Positions 18,833 through 27,291 of a stretch of 64,000 bases of DNA are shown piece by piece. The stretch is from Promethearchaeia archaeon (GTDB taxonomy: Archaea; Asgardarchaeota; Lokiarchaeia; Sigyniarchaeales; SOKP01), in contig JAHQWH010000224.1 of the NCBI GenBank assembly GCA_029856105.1, positions 1 through 64,000 on the forward strand. The letters run 5' to 3'. The notes beneath the pieces are model-generated. The model was given only the letters and a program-made list of their open reading frames with translations, did not search any database and was not told the DNA's origin. The translations under genes and the position numbers were made by a program. The stretch's first letter is position 1. The number at the start of each line of letters is the position of its first letter.

Positions 18833-18843
18833 TTTATTTCACC
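18830..18843 (-). promoter_or_regulatory. GGTGA Shine-Dalgarno and AUA start codon
   Basis: Read on the minus strand: GGTGA, then aataaa, then ATA AAA ATA CTC. An in-frame TGA overlaps the Shine-Dalgarno, so initiation must lie between it and the P-loop, where no standard start codon exists. The same geometry occurs at 33339-33352 and 35880-35893. Confidence 0.65.
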
Positions 18844-18886
18844 GGTAAACTTTTACTGATTAAAATAAAGCGACAATTGATTTAAT

Positions 18887-18902
18887 ATTAAATATATTTA
18901 AT
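18887..18902. promoter_or_regulatory. Palindromic TATA-like site between divergent genes
   Basis: attaaatatatttaat is a perfect 16-base palindrome about 55 bases upstream of the Rag-like GTPase start and about 160 bases upstream of apt. Its position fits a TATA box for the GTPase gene. The surrounding region (18833-19062) is very AT-rich and holds no ORF. Confidence 0.35.
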
Positions 18903-19062
18903 CGTCTAATATATTTTTTATAAATTAATGATTATTTAATTTTTTCTAATTATTATACGATTTATTAGATTTTAATTGCATGGATGATTCAATTAAATAT
19001 AATTTTTAATTAATTTAAATAATAATATATTTAGAACTAACAATAATAGGAATTGAAAGATT

Positions 19063-19590
19063 TTGAATTTAGAAGATTACATAAGGAATGTCCCAGATTT
19101 TCCAATAAAAGGAATTCAGTTTAAAGATGTCACAACTTTGTGTAAGGTTCATGCTTCTTTTAAAGAGTCATGTGACAGACTAATAAATCATTTTAAAGAC
19201 AAAGGAATCAAGAAGGTTTGTGCTGTCGAAGCTAGAGGCTATGTGTGGGGCGGCGTTTTAGCGTATAAATTGGATGCTGGATTCGTTTTGATACGAAAAC
19301 CAGGAAAGTTACCTGCTGAGACGATTAAAGAGACCTATGAACTTGAATATGGTACTGATACTATTGAAATGCATAGGGATGCCATAGAAAAAGGAGAAAA
19401 AGTGTTATTATTTGATGATTTGTTAGCAACTGGAGGAACTGCAAAAGCAGCTTGCAATCTAATAGAAAAGGCAGGTGGAAGCGTAGCTGGGATTGCATTT
19501 GTTATTGAGCTTACCGGTAGTTTACATGGTCGAGACAAATTAGAAGGTTATGATATAATCAGTCTAATGAAGATAGTAGTTGATGAATAG
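19063..19590 (+). CDS. apt: Adenine phosphoribosyltransferase
   Basis: Salvages adenine to AMP using PRPP. The 175-residue protein has the Apt opening (VPDFPIKGIQFKDVTTL), the flexible-loop region (RGYVWGGVLAYKLDAGFVLIRKPGKLPAET) and the PRPP-binding motif VLLFDDLLATGGTAKAA. It begins with TTG; there is no closer ATG compatible with the family N-terminus. Methylthioadenosine phosphorylase at 24-25 kb releases adenine, so the two could work in one salvage route. Confidence 0.93.
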   Translation: MNLEDYIRNVPDFPIKGIQFKDVTTLCKVHASFKESCDRLINHFKDKGIKKVCAVEARGYVWGGVLAYKLDAGFVLIRKPGKLPAETIKETYELEYGTDTIEMHRDAIEKGEKVLLFDDLLATGGTAKAACNLIEKAGGSVAGIAFVIELTGSLHGRDKLEGYDIISLMKIVVDE

Positions 19591-19719
19591 TAAACGGAAT
19601 AAACACATTCACCCATTTTTTTCCCATAATAATATCCTTATTTTTTAGGCTGAAAATTTAAATAATTCTCTGTACTTTATACTCACAGTATTAAAATAAA
19701 CACATTATAAGGTGTGGAT

Positions 19720-20808
19720 TTGATTCAAGAACTGAAAAAAACGCCATTCTATAATATTCACGTGAATTTAGGGGCGAGAATGGTCGACTTTGCTGGTTTT
19801 AGTATGCCAGTACAGTACGAAAGCATTATTAAAGAACACGAAGCGGTACGCAATAAAGCTGGTGTGTTTGATGTGTCCCATATGGGGGAATTCCTGTTAG
19901 AAGGGAAAGATGTAAAATCTTTTCTCCAATATGTAATGATTAACGATTTAAAACTACTAGAACCCACAAAAGGACAATATTCATGTATGTGTTACGAAAA
20001 TGGGACTGTTGTTGACGATCTTGTTTATTACGAGGAAGAACCTGAGCGATTTAGAATGATCGTTAACGCTAGCAATGTCGAAAAAGATTTTCAATGGTTA
20101 ATCGAGCATATTGAAGGTAGGGATGTTAAAATCACTAATTTATCCTTAGAACGATGTCGTTTAGCGTTTCAAGGTCCAAAATCCGACGAATATCTCCAAC
20201 CGCTAGTGGATGTCGATTTATCTTCGATAAATAGGTTTTATTTTGCTCACACTACGTTAAACGGGGCTCCAATATTTATAGCTAGAACCGGGTATACAGG
20301 TGAGCGAGGATTTGAAATTTCATTTGATAACAAATATGCTGAGAAAGTATGGAATGATCTAACTAAAGCTGGAGCCTCACCAGCAGGGTTAGGGGCGCGA
20401 GATTCGTTGAGATTAGAAGCAACTTACTCATTATATGGTCACGAAATTAGCGATTCAATTACACCTATTGAAGCAGGTCTTTTTTGGCTCGTTAAACCTA
20501 AAGAGGGTATCGATTATATTGGAAAAGAAACTTTATTAAAACAAAAATCCGAAGGAACAGATCGAATTATTGTTGGGTTGAATTTACTTGATAGGGGAAT
20601 TATTAGAGAGCATTATAAAATCTTTAAAAATGGCAATGAAATTGGATTCGTGACTTCAGGAGGATTTTCACCTACACTTAAGAAAACAATTGGTTTAGGA
20701 CTTGTTGAGAAACAATATAGCGAAGTAGGAACGGAATTTGAAATTGAAATTCGCAATAAGTTCTTGAGAGGAAAAATAGTTGCTACACCGTTTTATAGAA
20801 ATGTGTAA
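19720..20808 (+). CDS. gcvT: Glycine cleavage system T protein (aminomethyltransferase)
   Basis: Takes the aminomethyl group from lipoyl-GcvH, releases ammonia and makes methylene-tetrahydropterin. The protein of about 362 residues shows the family start (TPFYNIHVNLGARMVDFAGFSMPVQY), GVFDVSHMGEF, RTGYTGERGFEI and the C-terminal GFVTSGGFSPTLKK. The track uses GTG at 19714, but GGTG there reads as a Shine-Dalgarno 5 nt before TTG at 19720. It opens a four-gene glycine cleavage cluster in the order T-H-P1-P2. The natural C1 acceptor could be H4F or H4MPT in this organism. Confidence 0.95.
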   Translation: MIQELKKTPFYNIHVNLGARMVDFAGFSMPVQYESIIKEHEAVRNKAGVFDVSHMGEFLLEGKDVKSFLQYVMINDLKLLEPTKGQYSCMCYENGTVVDDLVYYEEEPERFRMIVNASNVEKDFQWLIEHIEGRDVKITNLSLERCRLAFQGPKSDEYLQPLVDVDLSSINRFYFAHTTLNGAPIFIARTGYTGERGFEISFDNKYAEKVWNDLTKAGASPAGLGARDSLRLEATYSLYGHEISDSITPIEAGLFWLVKPKEGIDYIGKETLLKQKSEGTDRIIVGLNLLDRGIIREHYKIFKNGNEIGFVTSGGFSPTLKKTIGLGLVEKQYSEVGTEFEIEIRNKFLRGKIVATPFYRNV

Positions 20809-20836
20809 TTATCTTACAAAAAAAAAGTGAAAAATT

Positions 20837-21232
20837 ATGGAATACGAATTTCCTGACGATATAAAATATATGAAGACACATGAATGGGCGCGAATTGAAG
20901 GCGATATGGCTACAATAGGCATTACCGATTATGCTCAGCATCAATTAGGTGATATAGTTTATGTTGAATTACCCGAAATAGGAAGAACGCTAGAAAAAGA
21001 TAGCAATGCTGGTGAAATTGAATCCGTTAAGGCAGTTGGAGAAATTTTAATGCCATTATCCGGAGAGATCGCTGAGATTAATGCTATTATAATAGAAAGC
21101 CCCGAATCAATTAATTCTTCTCCCTATGGGACTGGTTGGATGATGAAGATAAAGGTTTCAAATAGTAGCGAAATTAACGAACTTTTATCCGTTGAAGATT
21201 ACAAAAAAATAGTAGAAGAAGAGAAAAAATAA
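20837..21232 (+). CDS. gcvH: Glycine cleavage system H protein
   Basis: Lipoyl carrier that shuttles the aminomethyl group between P, T and L proteins. 131 residues, with KYMKTHEWARIEGDMATIGITDYAQHQLGDIVYVELP and the lipoylation site ESVKA (Lys in GEIESVKAVGEI). Start ATG with GTGA six bases before. 28 bases downstream of gcvT. The L protein (dihydrolipoamide dehydrogenase) is not in the window. Confidence 0.96.
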   Translation: MEYEFPDDIKYMKTHEWARIEGDMATIGITDYAQHQLGDIVYVELPEIGRTLEKDSNAGEIESVKAVGEILMPLSGEIAEINAIIIESPESINSSPYGTGWMMKIKVSNSSEINELLSVEDYKKIVEEEKK

Positions 21233-21269
21233 ACTTTTTTTCCAATTTTTAATTTTATTTCTTAAATTC

Positions 21270-22634
21270 TTGAAGTATGAGTTGGTTAATTTGGATTTTG
21301 TTCCTCATGACGATAAAACTATTACTGAAATGCTTAAAGTTATTGGCATTAATAATTTAGAAGAATTATTTCAAGATATTCCTAAAGATTTAATTATTAA
21401 CAGTTTAAATTTACCTTTAGGCTTATCCGAACCAGATGTTCTGAAAAACTTAAAAGAACTTTCTCAAAAGAATAAAGTTTATTCTAATTCCTTTTTGGGA
21501 GCAGGTTATTATTTTCACTACATCCCTTCTTTAGTTGATTTTGTAATAAGTCGTACAGAGTTCTATACTTCATACACACCCTATCAAGCAGAAGCTAGTC
21601 AAGGTTATTTACAAGCGATCTATGAATATCAAAGCGTAATTTCTCGACTCACCCAGATGGATGTTGCTAATGCGAGTATGTACGATGGATCTACTGCGCT
21701 TGCAGAAGCGGCTATTATGGCAACTATAATAACAAGGAAAAACAGTCTATTATTATTGGAAGGTATTCATCCCGAATATTCTGAAGTTGTTAAGACTTAT
21801 TGTTGGGGACAAGGAATCAATCTTAGAATTATCGCTGAAAATAAATTAAAAGACGAATTAAACGAAGATATTGCAGCTGTTTTATTTCAAAGTCCAAATT
21901 TTTTCGGAGATATTGAAGATGTGTCTATGTTAGCAAAACGAGTGAAAGAAAAAGCTCCTAATTGCTTATTGATACAATGTATGACCGACCCCACATGTTT
22001 AGGTGTTCTGAAACCACCAGGGGAAACAGATGTAGATATTTTTGTAGCAGAAGGGCAGTCTTTTGGAATTAGTCCCTCATTTGGTGGACCGGGATTAGGG
22101 ATTTTTGCAGCAAAGAAAAAATATTTGAGAAAAATGCCAGGTAGATTAGTTGGCAAAACAAAAGAAATTGACGGAGAACGCGAGGGTTTTTTATTAACGC
22201 TACAAGCCCGTGAACAACATATACGAAGAGAAAAAGCGAGTTCAAATATATGCACAAACCAAGCATTATGTTCGTTATCTGCCTTAATTTATATTATATC
22301 TTTAGGAAAAACAGGATTGCGCGAAATCGCAAGCCAAAACTTTCAAAAAGCTAATTATGTTAAAATCAAACTAACAGAAATTCCTGGTTATGAAATTTTA
22401 AACAAAAAACCAACTTATAACGAATTTATTGTAAAGTGTCCAGATGTTGATGCTCTTACTCATGAATGCAAGCAATTAAACTTACTTCCTCCTCTATGTC
22501 TCTCAAAATATTTTCCAAATTTGAAGAACATAGTTTTAGTGTGTGTAACAGAAATGAATTCTCGTGAATCAATTGAAAAGTTTATCAATGCTGCTAAAAA
22601 TGCTCTACATAACAAAAAGGAGGGAAAAAAATAA
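21270..22634 (+). CDS. gcvPA: Glycine decarboxylase subunit 1
   Basis: N-terminal half of the split PLP-dependent P protein, which decarboxylates glycine. 454 residues with FLGAGYYFHYIPSLVDFVISRTEFYTSYTPYQAE, an uninterrupted run of the GcvPA signature, and later GPGLGIFAAKKKYLRKMPGRLVG and QAREQHIRREKASSNICTNQAL. Starts with TTG and has no obvious Shine-Dalgarno. Its stop codon overlaps the start of gcvPB by one base (TAATG), so the two subunits are translationally coupled. Confidence 0.95.
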   Translation: MKYELVNLDFVPHDDKTITEMLKVIGINNLEELFQDIPKDLIINSLNLPLGLSEPDVLKNLKELSQKNKVYSNSFLGAGYYFHYIPSLVDFVISRTEFYTSYTPYQAEASQGYLQAIYEYQSVISRLTQMDVANASMYDGSTALAEAAIMATIITRKNSLLLLEGIHPEYSEVVKTYCWGQGINLRIIAENKLKDELNEDIAAVLFQSPNFFGDIEDVSMLAKRVKEKAPNCLLIQCMTDPTCLGVLKPPGETDVDIFVAEGQSFGISPSFGGPGLGIFAAKKKYLRKMPGRLVGKTKEIDGEREGFLLTLQAREQHIRREKASSNICTNQALCSLSALIYIISLGKTGLREIASQNFQKANYVKIKLTEIPGYEILNKKPTYNEFIVKCPDVDALTHECKQLNLLPPLCLSKYFPNLKNIVLVCVTEMNSRESIEKFINAAKNALHNKKEGKK

Positions 22635-24070
22635 TGGATATTAATGATTCTTTGATTTTTGAAAAAGGGGTTGACCGAGCCCAAAAGAATTTCATTCCAA
22701 AAATGGATGTTAAGACAGAAAAACTTGAGGACATCCTTCCCAAAAATCTCTTAAGAGATGTGCTTCCAATTCCAGATGTTCCTGAGGTGGAGATCGTTCG
22801 CCATTATGTTAAATTAAGCACGATAAACTACGGTGTAGATTCAGGAATTTATCCGTTAGGCTCTTGTACCATGAAATATAACCCAAAAATTAACGAGATA
22901 GTAGTACGATTAAATGAATTTTCGCAAATACATCCACTTCAGGACGAAAGTGAAGGTTCACTTGAATTACTATACAATATTTCAATAATGTTAAGTGAAA
23001 TTACTGGTATGGACGGATTTACCTTACAACCTGCAGCTGGAGCGCATGGAGAATTAGTTGGTATGTTAATAATAAAAAAATATTTCGAGACTAAAGGGAT
23101 TATCAAAGATAAAATTATAGTTCCAGATTCGGCTCACGGCACTAATCCTGCGTCGGCGAAAATGGCTGGATTTTCAATTATTGAATTACAATCAAACGAA
23201 TACGGTGAAGTTTCGCTGGACCATCTTGAATTTGCAATGCAACAAGGCGATGTAGCAGGAATTATGCTAACAAATCCTAACACGTTAGGTGTTTTTGATA
23301 GACAAATTAAAGATATAACTAAAATCGTCCATAAGCATGGTGGGTTATGTTATTACGACGGAGCAAATCTGAATCCTATGTTAGGGATCTGTCGCCCAAG
23401 AGATATGGGTTTTGATATAGTTCATTTGAACTTACATAAAACTTTTTCAACACCTCACGGTGGTGGGGGCCCTGGCTCTGGTCCTGTTGGCGTTATAAAC
23501 GAACTCATCTCATTTTTACCAAAACCCTATATAATCTCGACTGATGATAGCATTGTTTGCGAACAGAACAACGATAAATCAATAGGGCGAATTAAAGCTT
23601 TTTGGGGTAATTTTGGGGTAATCTTAAGAGCATATACTTATATACTATCTTTAGGAGCAGATGGTTTAAAACGGGTTGGTCAGATAGCCGTTTTAAACGC
23701 TAACTACCTAAAATGTTTGCTACAAAAGAAATACGAGCTTCCATATAACCGCAGGTGTCAACACGAATTTGTTTTGTCTGATAAAAATTTACCAAACGAT
23801 ATTACAACTGAAGATGTTGCTAAAAGAATTCTTGATTATGGTTATTATTCTCCAACTATTTACTTTCCCTTAATTGTAAATGGAGCAATAATGATTGAAC
23901 CGACAGAAACAGAATCAAAATATTCCTTAGATAAATTCGCTGAAGCGATGTTAAAGATTTACGATGAAGCGTTAAATAAACCAGAACTTTTGAAATCTGC
24001 ACCACATAACACCCCAATTGGGCGATTAGACGCGGTGATCGCTGCAAGAAAACCAATCTTGCACGATTAA
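22634..24070 (+). CDS. gcvPB: Glycine decarboxylase subunit 2
   Basis: C-terminal half of the P protein, carrying the PLP lysine in HLNLHKTFSTPHGGGGPGSGP. 478 residues with YGVDSGIYPLGSCTMKYNPKINE and DSAHGTNPASAKMAGF. An excellent Shine-Dalgarno (aaggaggg) lies in the 3' end of gcvPA. The split P protein is the usual archaeal and Gram-positive arrangement. It ends the cluster; the next gene is on the other strand. Confidence 0.96.
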   Translation: MDINDSLIFEKGVDRAQKNFIPKMDVKTEKLEDILPKNLLRDVLPIPDVPEVEIVRHYVKLSTINYGVDSGIYPLGSCTMKYNPKINEIVVRLNEFSQIHPLQDESEGSLELLYNISIMLSEITGMDGFTLQPAAGAHGELVGMLIIKKYFETKGIIKDKIIVPDSAHGTNPASAKMAGFSIIELQSNEYGEVSLDHLEFAMQQGDVAGIMLTNPNTLGVFDRQIKDITKIVHKHGGLCYYDGANLNPMLGICRPRDMGFDIVHLNLHKTFSTPHGGGGPGSGPVGVINELISFLPKPYIISTDDSIVCEQNNDKSIGRIKAFWGNFGVILRAYTYILSLGADGLKRVGQIAVLNANYLKCLLQKKYELPYNRRCQHEFVLSDKNLPNDITTEDVAKRILDYGYYSPTIYFPLIVNGAIMIEPTETESKYSLDKFAEAMLKIYDEALNKPELLKSAPHNTPIGRLDAVIAARKPILHD

Positions 24071-24142
24071 TTTTTATAATCAAACCAAAAACAAGTAGAA
24101 GTAGAAATTAAAAAAAAATTACAAATATAATTAAGTTATTTT

Positions 24143-25021
24143 TTAAAGAATTGCCCCAGCTAAAGTATGTTTACAAGCACAATCTCTTTCAGTGTCTATT
24201 TTTGGAATAGTTAATTCCAACATTTTTTTAAGATTGTCAGCATTTTTCTCCATCGTCTCTAAAATCTCATCGATACTTACTGCGAGTTTTTTTACTGGAC
24301 CTCCACATATTGCACACTTATCTTGAATCTCAACAACTCCGCAATTTGAACATTCTCCCGCCCATACATCTAAGTCAGTAACCATTGCAATACAACAATA
24401 GCATAACTCTTTTTCAGCTGCAAGAACTACTTCTGGATATGTTGTCATTCCAATGACGTCTCCACCCCATTGTCTGAACATTTTCGATTCAGCTCTTGTT
24501 GAAAATCGAGGACCCTCGATACAAACATAGGTACCACCATTTTGTATTTCTAACCCATCAATAGATTTTCCAGTTTCGTAAAATAAATTATTTAAATAAG
24601 AACAATAAGGGTCTGCTTGGCTAATGTGACATACTTGCCCGCCTTCATAAAAAGTGTCCAGTCTTTTTTTTGTTCTATCAATGTATTGATCTACCATTAC
24701 AAATTTGCTCTTATCATGCTCCTTTTTTAGAGACCCAACTGCTGAAGGTGAAATTATAACTTTTACTCCCAATTCTTTTAAAGCCCAGAGATTAGCTCTA
24801 GAATTTACTTTGTGCGGAGGTATTGTATGTCCAGCTCCATGACGAGCTAAAAACGCTACTTTCTTTCCTTTAAATTCACCAACTTTAACAAAATCAGATG
24901 TATTTCCATATGGAGTATATAGCTTTATTTCCTCAATGTTATCTAGTTCAACATCTGAACCCGTTCCACCAATAATTGCTATTGAAGCGGATTTCGACTT
25001 TAAATCCTGTTTTGATTGCAT
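24143..25021 (-). CDS. mtnP: S-methyl-5'-thioadenosine phosphorylase with extra CxxC pair
   Basis: Phosphorolysis of methylthioadenosine (possibly other purine nucleosides) to adenine and a sugar phosphate. The family is clear from IAIIGGTGSD, RHGAGHTIPPHKVNSRANLWALKELG, GGTYVCIEGPRFSTRAES, GMTTYPEVVLAAEKELCYCCIAMVTDLDVWA and the C-terminal CACKHTL (the CxC pair typical of archaeal MTAP). Between the catalytic Asp region and the last helices is an added C-x2-C...C-x2-C stretch (CSNCGVVEIQDKCAICGG) that looks like a zinc knuckle. The start is taken at ATG 25021; the track's TTG is four codons upstream. Confidence 0.93.
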   Translation of the reverse strand: MQSKQDLKSKSASIAIIGGTGSDVELDNIEEIKLYTPYGNTSDFVKVGEFKGKKVAFLARHGAGHTIPPHKVNSRANLWALKELGVKVIISPSAVGSLKKEHDKSKFVMVDQYIDRTKKRLDTFYEGGQVCHISQADPYCSYLNNLFYETGKSIDGLEIQNGGTYVCIEGPRFSTRAESKMFRQWGGDVIGMTTYPEVVLAAEKELCYCCIAMVTDLDVWAGECSNCGVVEIQDKCAICGGPVKKLAVSIDEILETMEKNADNLKKMLELTIPKIDTERDCACKHTLAGAIL

Positions 25022-25093
25022 AATAAAAACCAATTTTTACTTATAGAAGTATTAGTTATTTTAAGGAATTATTTTTATTGAATATTTCTAATA

Positions 25094-27100
25094 TTAAAAA
25101 AAATTTAGAAAATTTAGCAAATCTTCATATAAAGAAGTATTTTTTTTCATTCCCTTGATGTAAGGTCGATCTTTTGTATATTGTAAAAGAGCTGGAGACA
25201 TTTTATTATATTCAAACCTATATCCTTCTTTATGTGTGAAGCCAATACAATGAATGTCGTAGTTCAAATTTTTATTAATATATGTTAAACACGAGTTTAA
25301 TAAATTAGCATAACAAAAAAATTGAGGTATTGATTGAAGAATCTCTGATTTATTTTGTTTATAATCGAAAATAAGAATACAATTATCTACAATTCCTAAA
25401 AAATCAATATGACCTGTTTGAAAAACGAGTTTTTCTTTCCCATTAATAATGTTTTTTCCTAAAAATTTCCACACCGGAACTTCAACAGCCACGATATAAT
25501 CAAAACATTGTAAAAATTGACTTTGTATAGGATAATGATATGGAATCTGAGAATACTTTTCTATATAAGATTGGTAAATTTTATCTGCATACAAAATGAT
25601 TTTAGAGGATTTTTGTAATTTTGTTAAAACTTGTTTAGATATAAAATAGTGTTCTATTTCGTCTACATTCGCTCTAAACTGAGGTGTTCCGATTAGTTTT
25701 AAATTAGATGCACGAAGGTCAGGATCAATAAAAGCTTCGAAAGGATAATTAAAATTTTTAATGCTTATTAAAAAAGATTTTATAACCTCTGCAATCTCTC
25801 CATTATCATGCAAATTTTCGAATCTATAATTAAAACTAATGGATTTAGCGGTTTTAACTAACGATGGTTTTACATATAAATGATGTTTTTCTAATATATG
25901 TAGAATCTCATAATAATCATAATCACGAATCTCTGTGGTTTCACAAAGAATTATAGTTGAAAAGCGTTCATGTGTAAACATGTAAAATATTGTTTTTATA
26001 TACTTATTAATGAGACTTTTTTGTGTTTCAGATAATTTATCAAGATCCAAAACAGGCATGACTTCAATAATAATAGAATCTACGGTATAATTGTCTAATA
26101 CCATTCTATTTAGCTCTTTTGCGATAATGAGGATTATGGAAGATTTAAAATCACTCCATTGGTTAGTTGGAATGCCTGTTAAACCTAATTTATTTTTAAT
26201 ATTTTTAAAAATTCCTATGGAAACATCATACTCTTCAGCAAGAGCTAAAGCTGACATATAAGGATTTGTCAGCATAAGAAAACGTGCTCTAATATAGGTT
26301 TCAGCAAGAATTCTCTGTGTTTTGGATAAATTGTCAAGATCCAAAATAGGCGTGACTTCAATAACAATAGAATCTACGGTAAAATCGTCTAATTTTAAGG
26401 AAGTTAACTTAATTTCAATATCTTGAATGATAGCATCTCTAATAGGGGGAAAATCTTTAGTTCTAATACCTGTTAAATCCAAAGTATTCTTTATGATTTT
26501 GAAATTGTCTATAGAAATATTATATTCTTCAGCAAGAGCTAAAGCTGATATATTAGGATTTGCCAGCATAAGAAAACATGCTCTAATATAGGTTTCAGCA
26601 AGAATTCTCTGTGTTTTGGATAAATTGTCAAGATCTAAAATAGGCGTGACTTCAATAACAATAGAATCTACGGTAAAATCGTCTAAATTCAAGATTGTTA
26701 AATTATTTTCGATGTCCAGAATAATAGCATCTCTAATAAGGGGAAATTCTTCAGAAGGTATTCCCGTTAAATTTAAAGCGCTTCTAACCTTTTTAAAAAC
26801 CGATCTGGGAATATTATATTTTTCAACTAGACCTCTAACAGACGTACTGCTTTCTGTAATTAAATAAAATGTCGCTTGAATGTATGTAATAACATACTCT
26901 CTTTGGGTTTTAGACAATCTATTCAGATTTAAATCTGACAAGACTTTTTTAATTATACTATTGCTCGTAAAAATTTTCAAATCTAAATTATTCATTTTAT
27001 TGTATAGATCACGAATAACATCGTCCCTAAAAATTGTCCATTCTGTATTTGATATAAATACATTTTTATCATTATTTTTTAACATATTGAAACTACCCAT
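25094..27100 (-). CDS. RecB-like PD-(D/E)XK nuclease with four N-terminal 98-residue repeats
   Basis: Novel-looking 668-residue protein. Residues 21 to about 408 are four tandem 98-residue units, each with a helical region (IRDAIIxDI...FTVDSIVIEVTPILDLDNLSKTQ) and a likely HTH (SALALAEEYNISIDNFKIIKNTL). Units 2 and 3 are nearly identical. The HTH part loosely recalls cyclin-box/TFB helices. The C-terminal third carries a Cas4/RecB-type nuclease motif, GHIDFLGI...LIFDYKQNK followed by a Q-rich helix (SIPQFFCYANLL). This gives a DNA-binding array attached to a nuclease. It lies 191 bases downstream of the short Argonaute gene on the same strand, so it may belong to that system or be a separate defence gene. 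No named family is recognised. Confidence 0.75.
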   Translation of the reverse strand: MGSFNMLKNNDKNVFISNTEWTIFRDDVIRDLYNKMNNLDLKIFTSNSIIKKVLSDLNLNRLSKTQREYVITYIQATFYLITESSTSVRGLVEKYNIPRSVFKKVRSALNLTGIPSEEFPLIRDAIILDIENNLTILNLDDFTVDSIVIEVTPILDLDNLSKTQRILAETYIRACFLMLANPNISALALAEEYNISIDNFKIIKNTLDLTGIRTKDFPPIRDAIIQDIEIKLTSLKLDDFTVDSIVIEVTPILDLDNLSKTQRILAETYIRARFLMLTNPYMSALALAEEYDVSIGIFKNIKNKLGLTGIPTNQWSDFKSSIILIIAKELNRMVLDNYTVDSIIIEVMPVLDLDKLSETQKSLINKYIKTIFYMFTHERFSTIILCETTEIRDYDYYEILHILEKHHLYVKPSLVKTAKSISFNYRFENLHDNGEIAEVIKSFLISIKNFNYPFEAFIDPDLRASNLKLIGTPQFRANVDEIEHYFISKQVLTKLQKSSKIILYADKIYQSYIEKYSQIPYHYPIQSQFLQCFDYIVAVEVPVWKFLGKNIINGKEKLVFQTGHIDFLGIVDNCILIFDYKQNKSEILQSIPQFFCYANLLNSCLTYINKNLNYDIHCIGFTHKEGYRFEYNKMSPALLQYTKDRPYIKGMKKNTSLYEDLLNFLNFF
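26159..26746 (-). repeat. Two near-identical 294-bp in-frame repeats
   Basis: Repeat 2 (26453-26746) and repeat 3 (26159-26452) of the nuclease gene share long identical DNA runs such as tttcagcaagaattctctgt, at an exact 294-base offset. Flanking repeats 1 (about 26747-27040) and 4 (about 25865-26158) are visible only in protein. This points to recent duplication of one 98-codon unit. Confidence 0.85.
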
Positions 27101-27291
27101 TTTATTAATTTTTTTTCGAATCGAATTTTAAAAATTTATAGCAAAATTTTGAGGGATTTCTCACTTAATAGTTAGAACCAAACTTAATTAAATCATATAG
27201 AGTTAAGATTTATCTTGAAAGAAATTATAAAAAGTAATATTAGGGATCAGAATTAAATTTAATTCCTTATTATTTTTCTCCAAAATATAAA
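27101..27291. other. AT-rich gap between Argonaute and nuclease genes
   Basis: 191 bases with no ORF. It contains the end of the Argonaute transcript and probably a separate promoter for the repeat-nuclease gene; no clear TATA element or hairpin was picked out. Confidence 0.4.

Noticed and set aside
25865-27040. CRISPR-like array
   Set aside because: The repeats are 294 bp, in frame and coding; no 25-40 bp repeat with unique spacers occurs anywhere that I could see.
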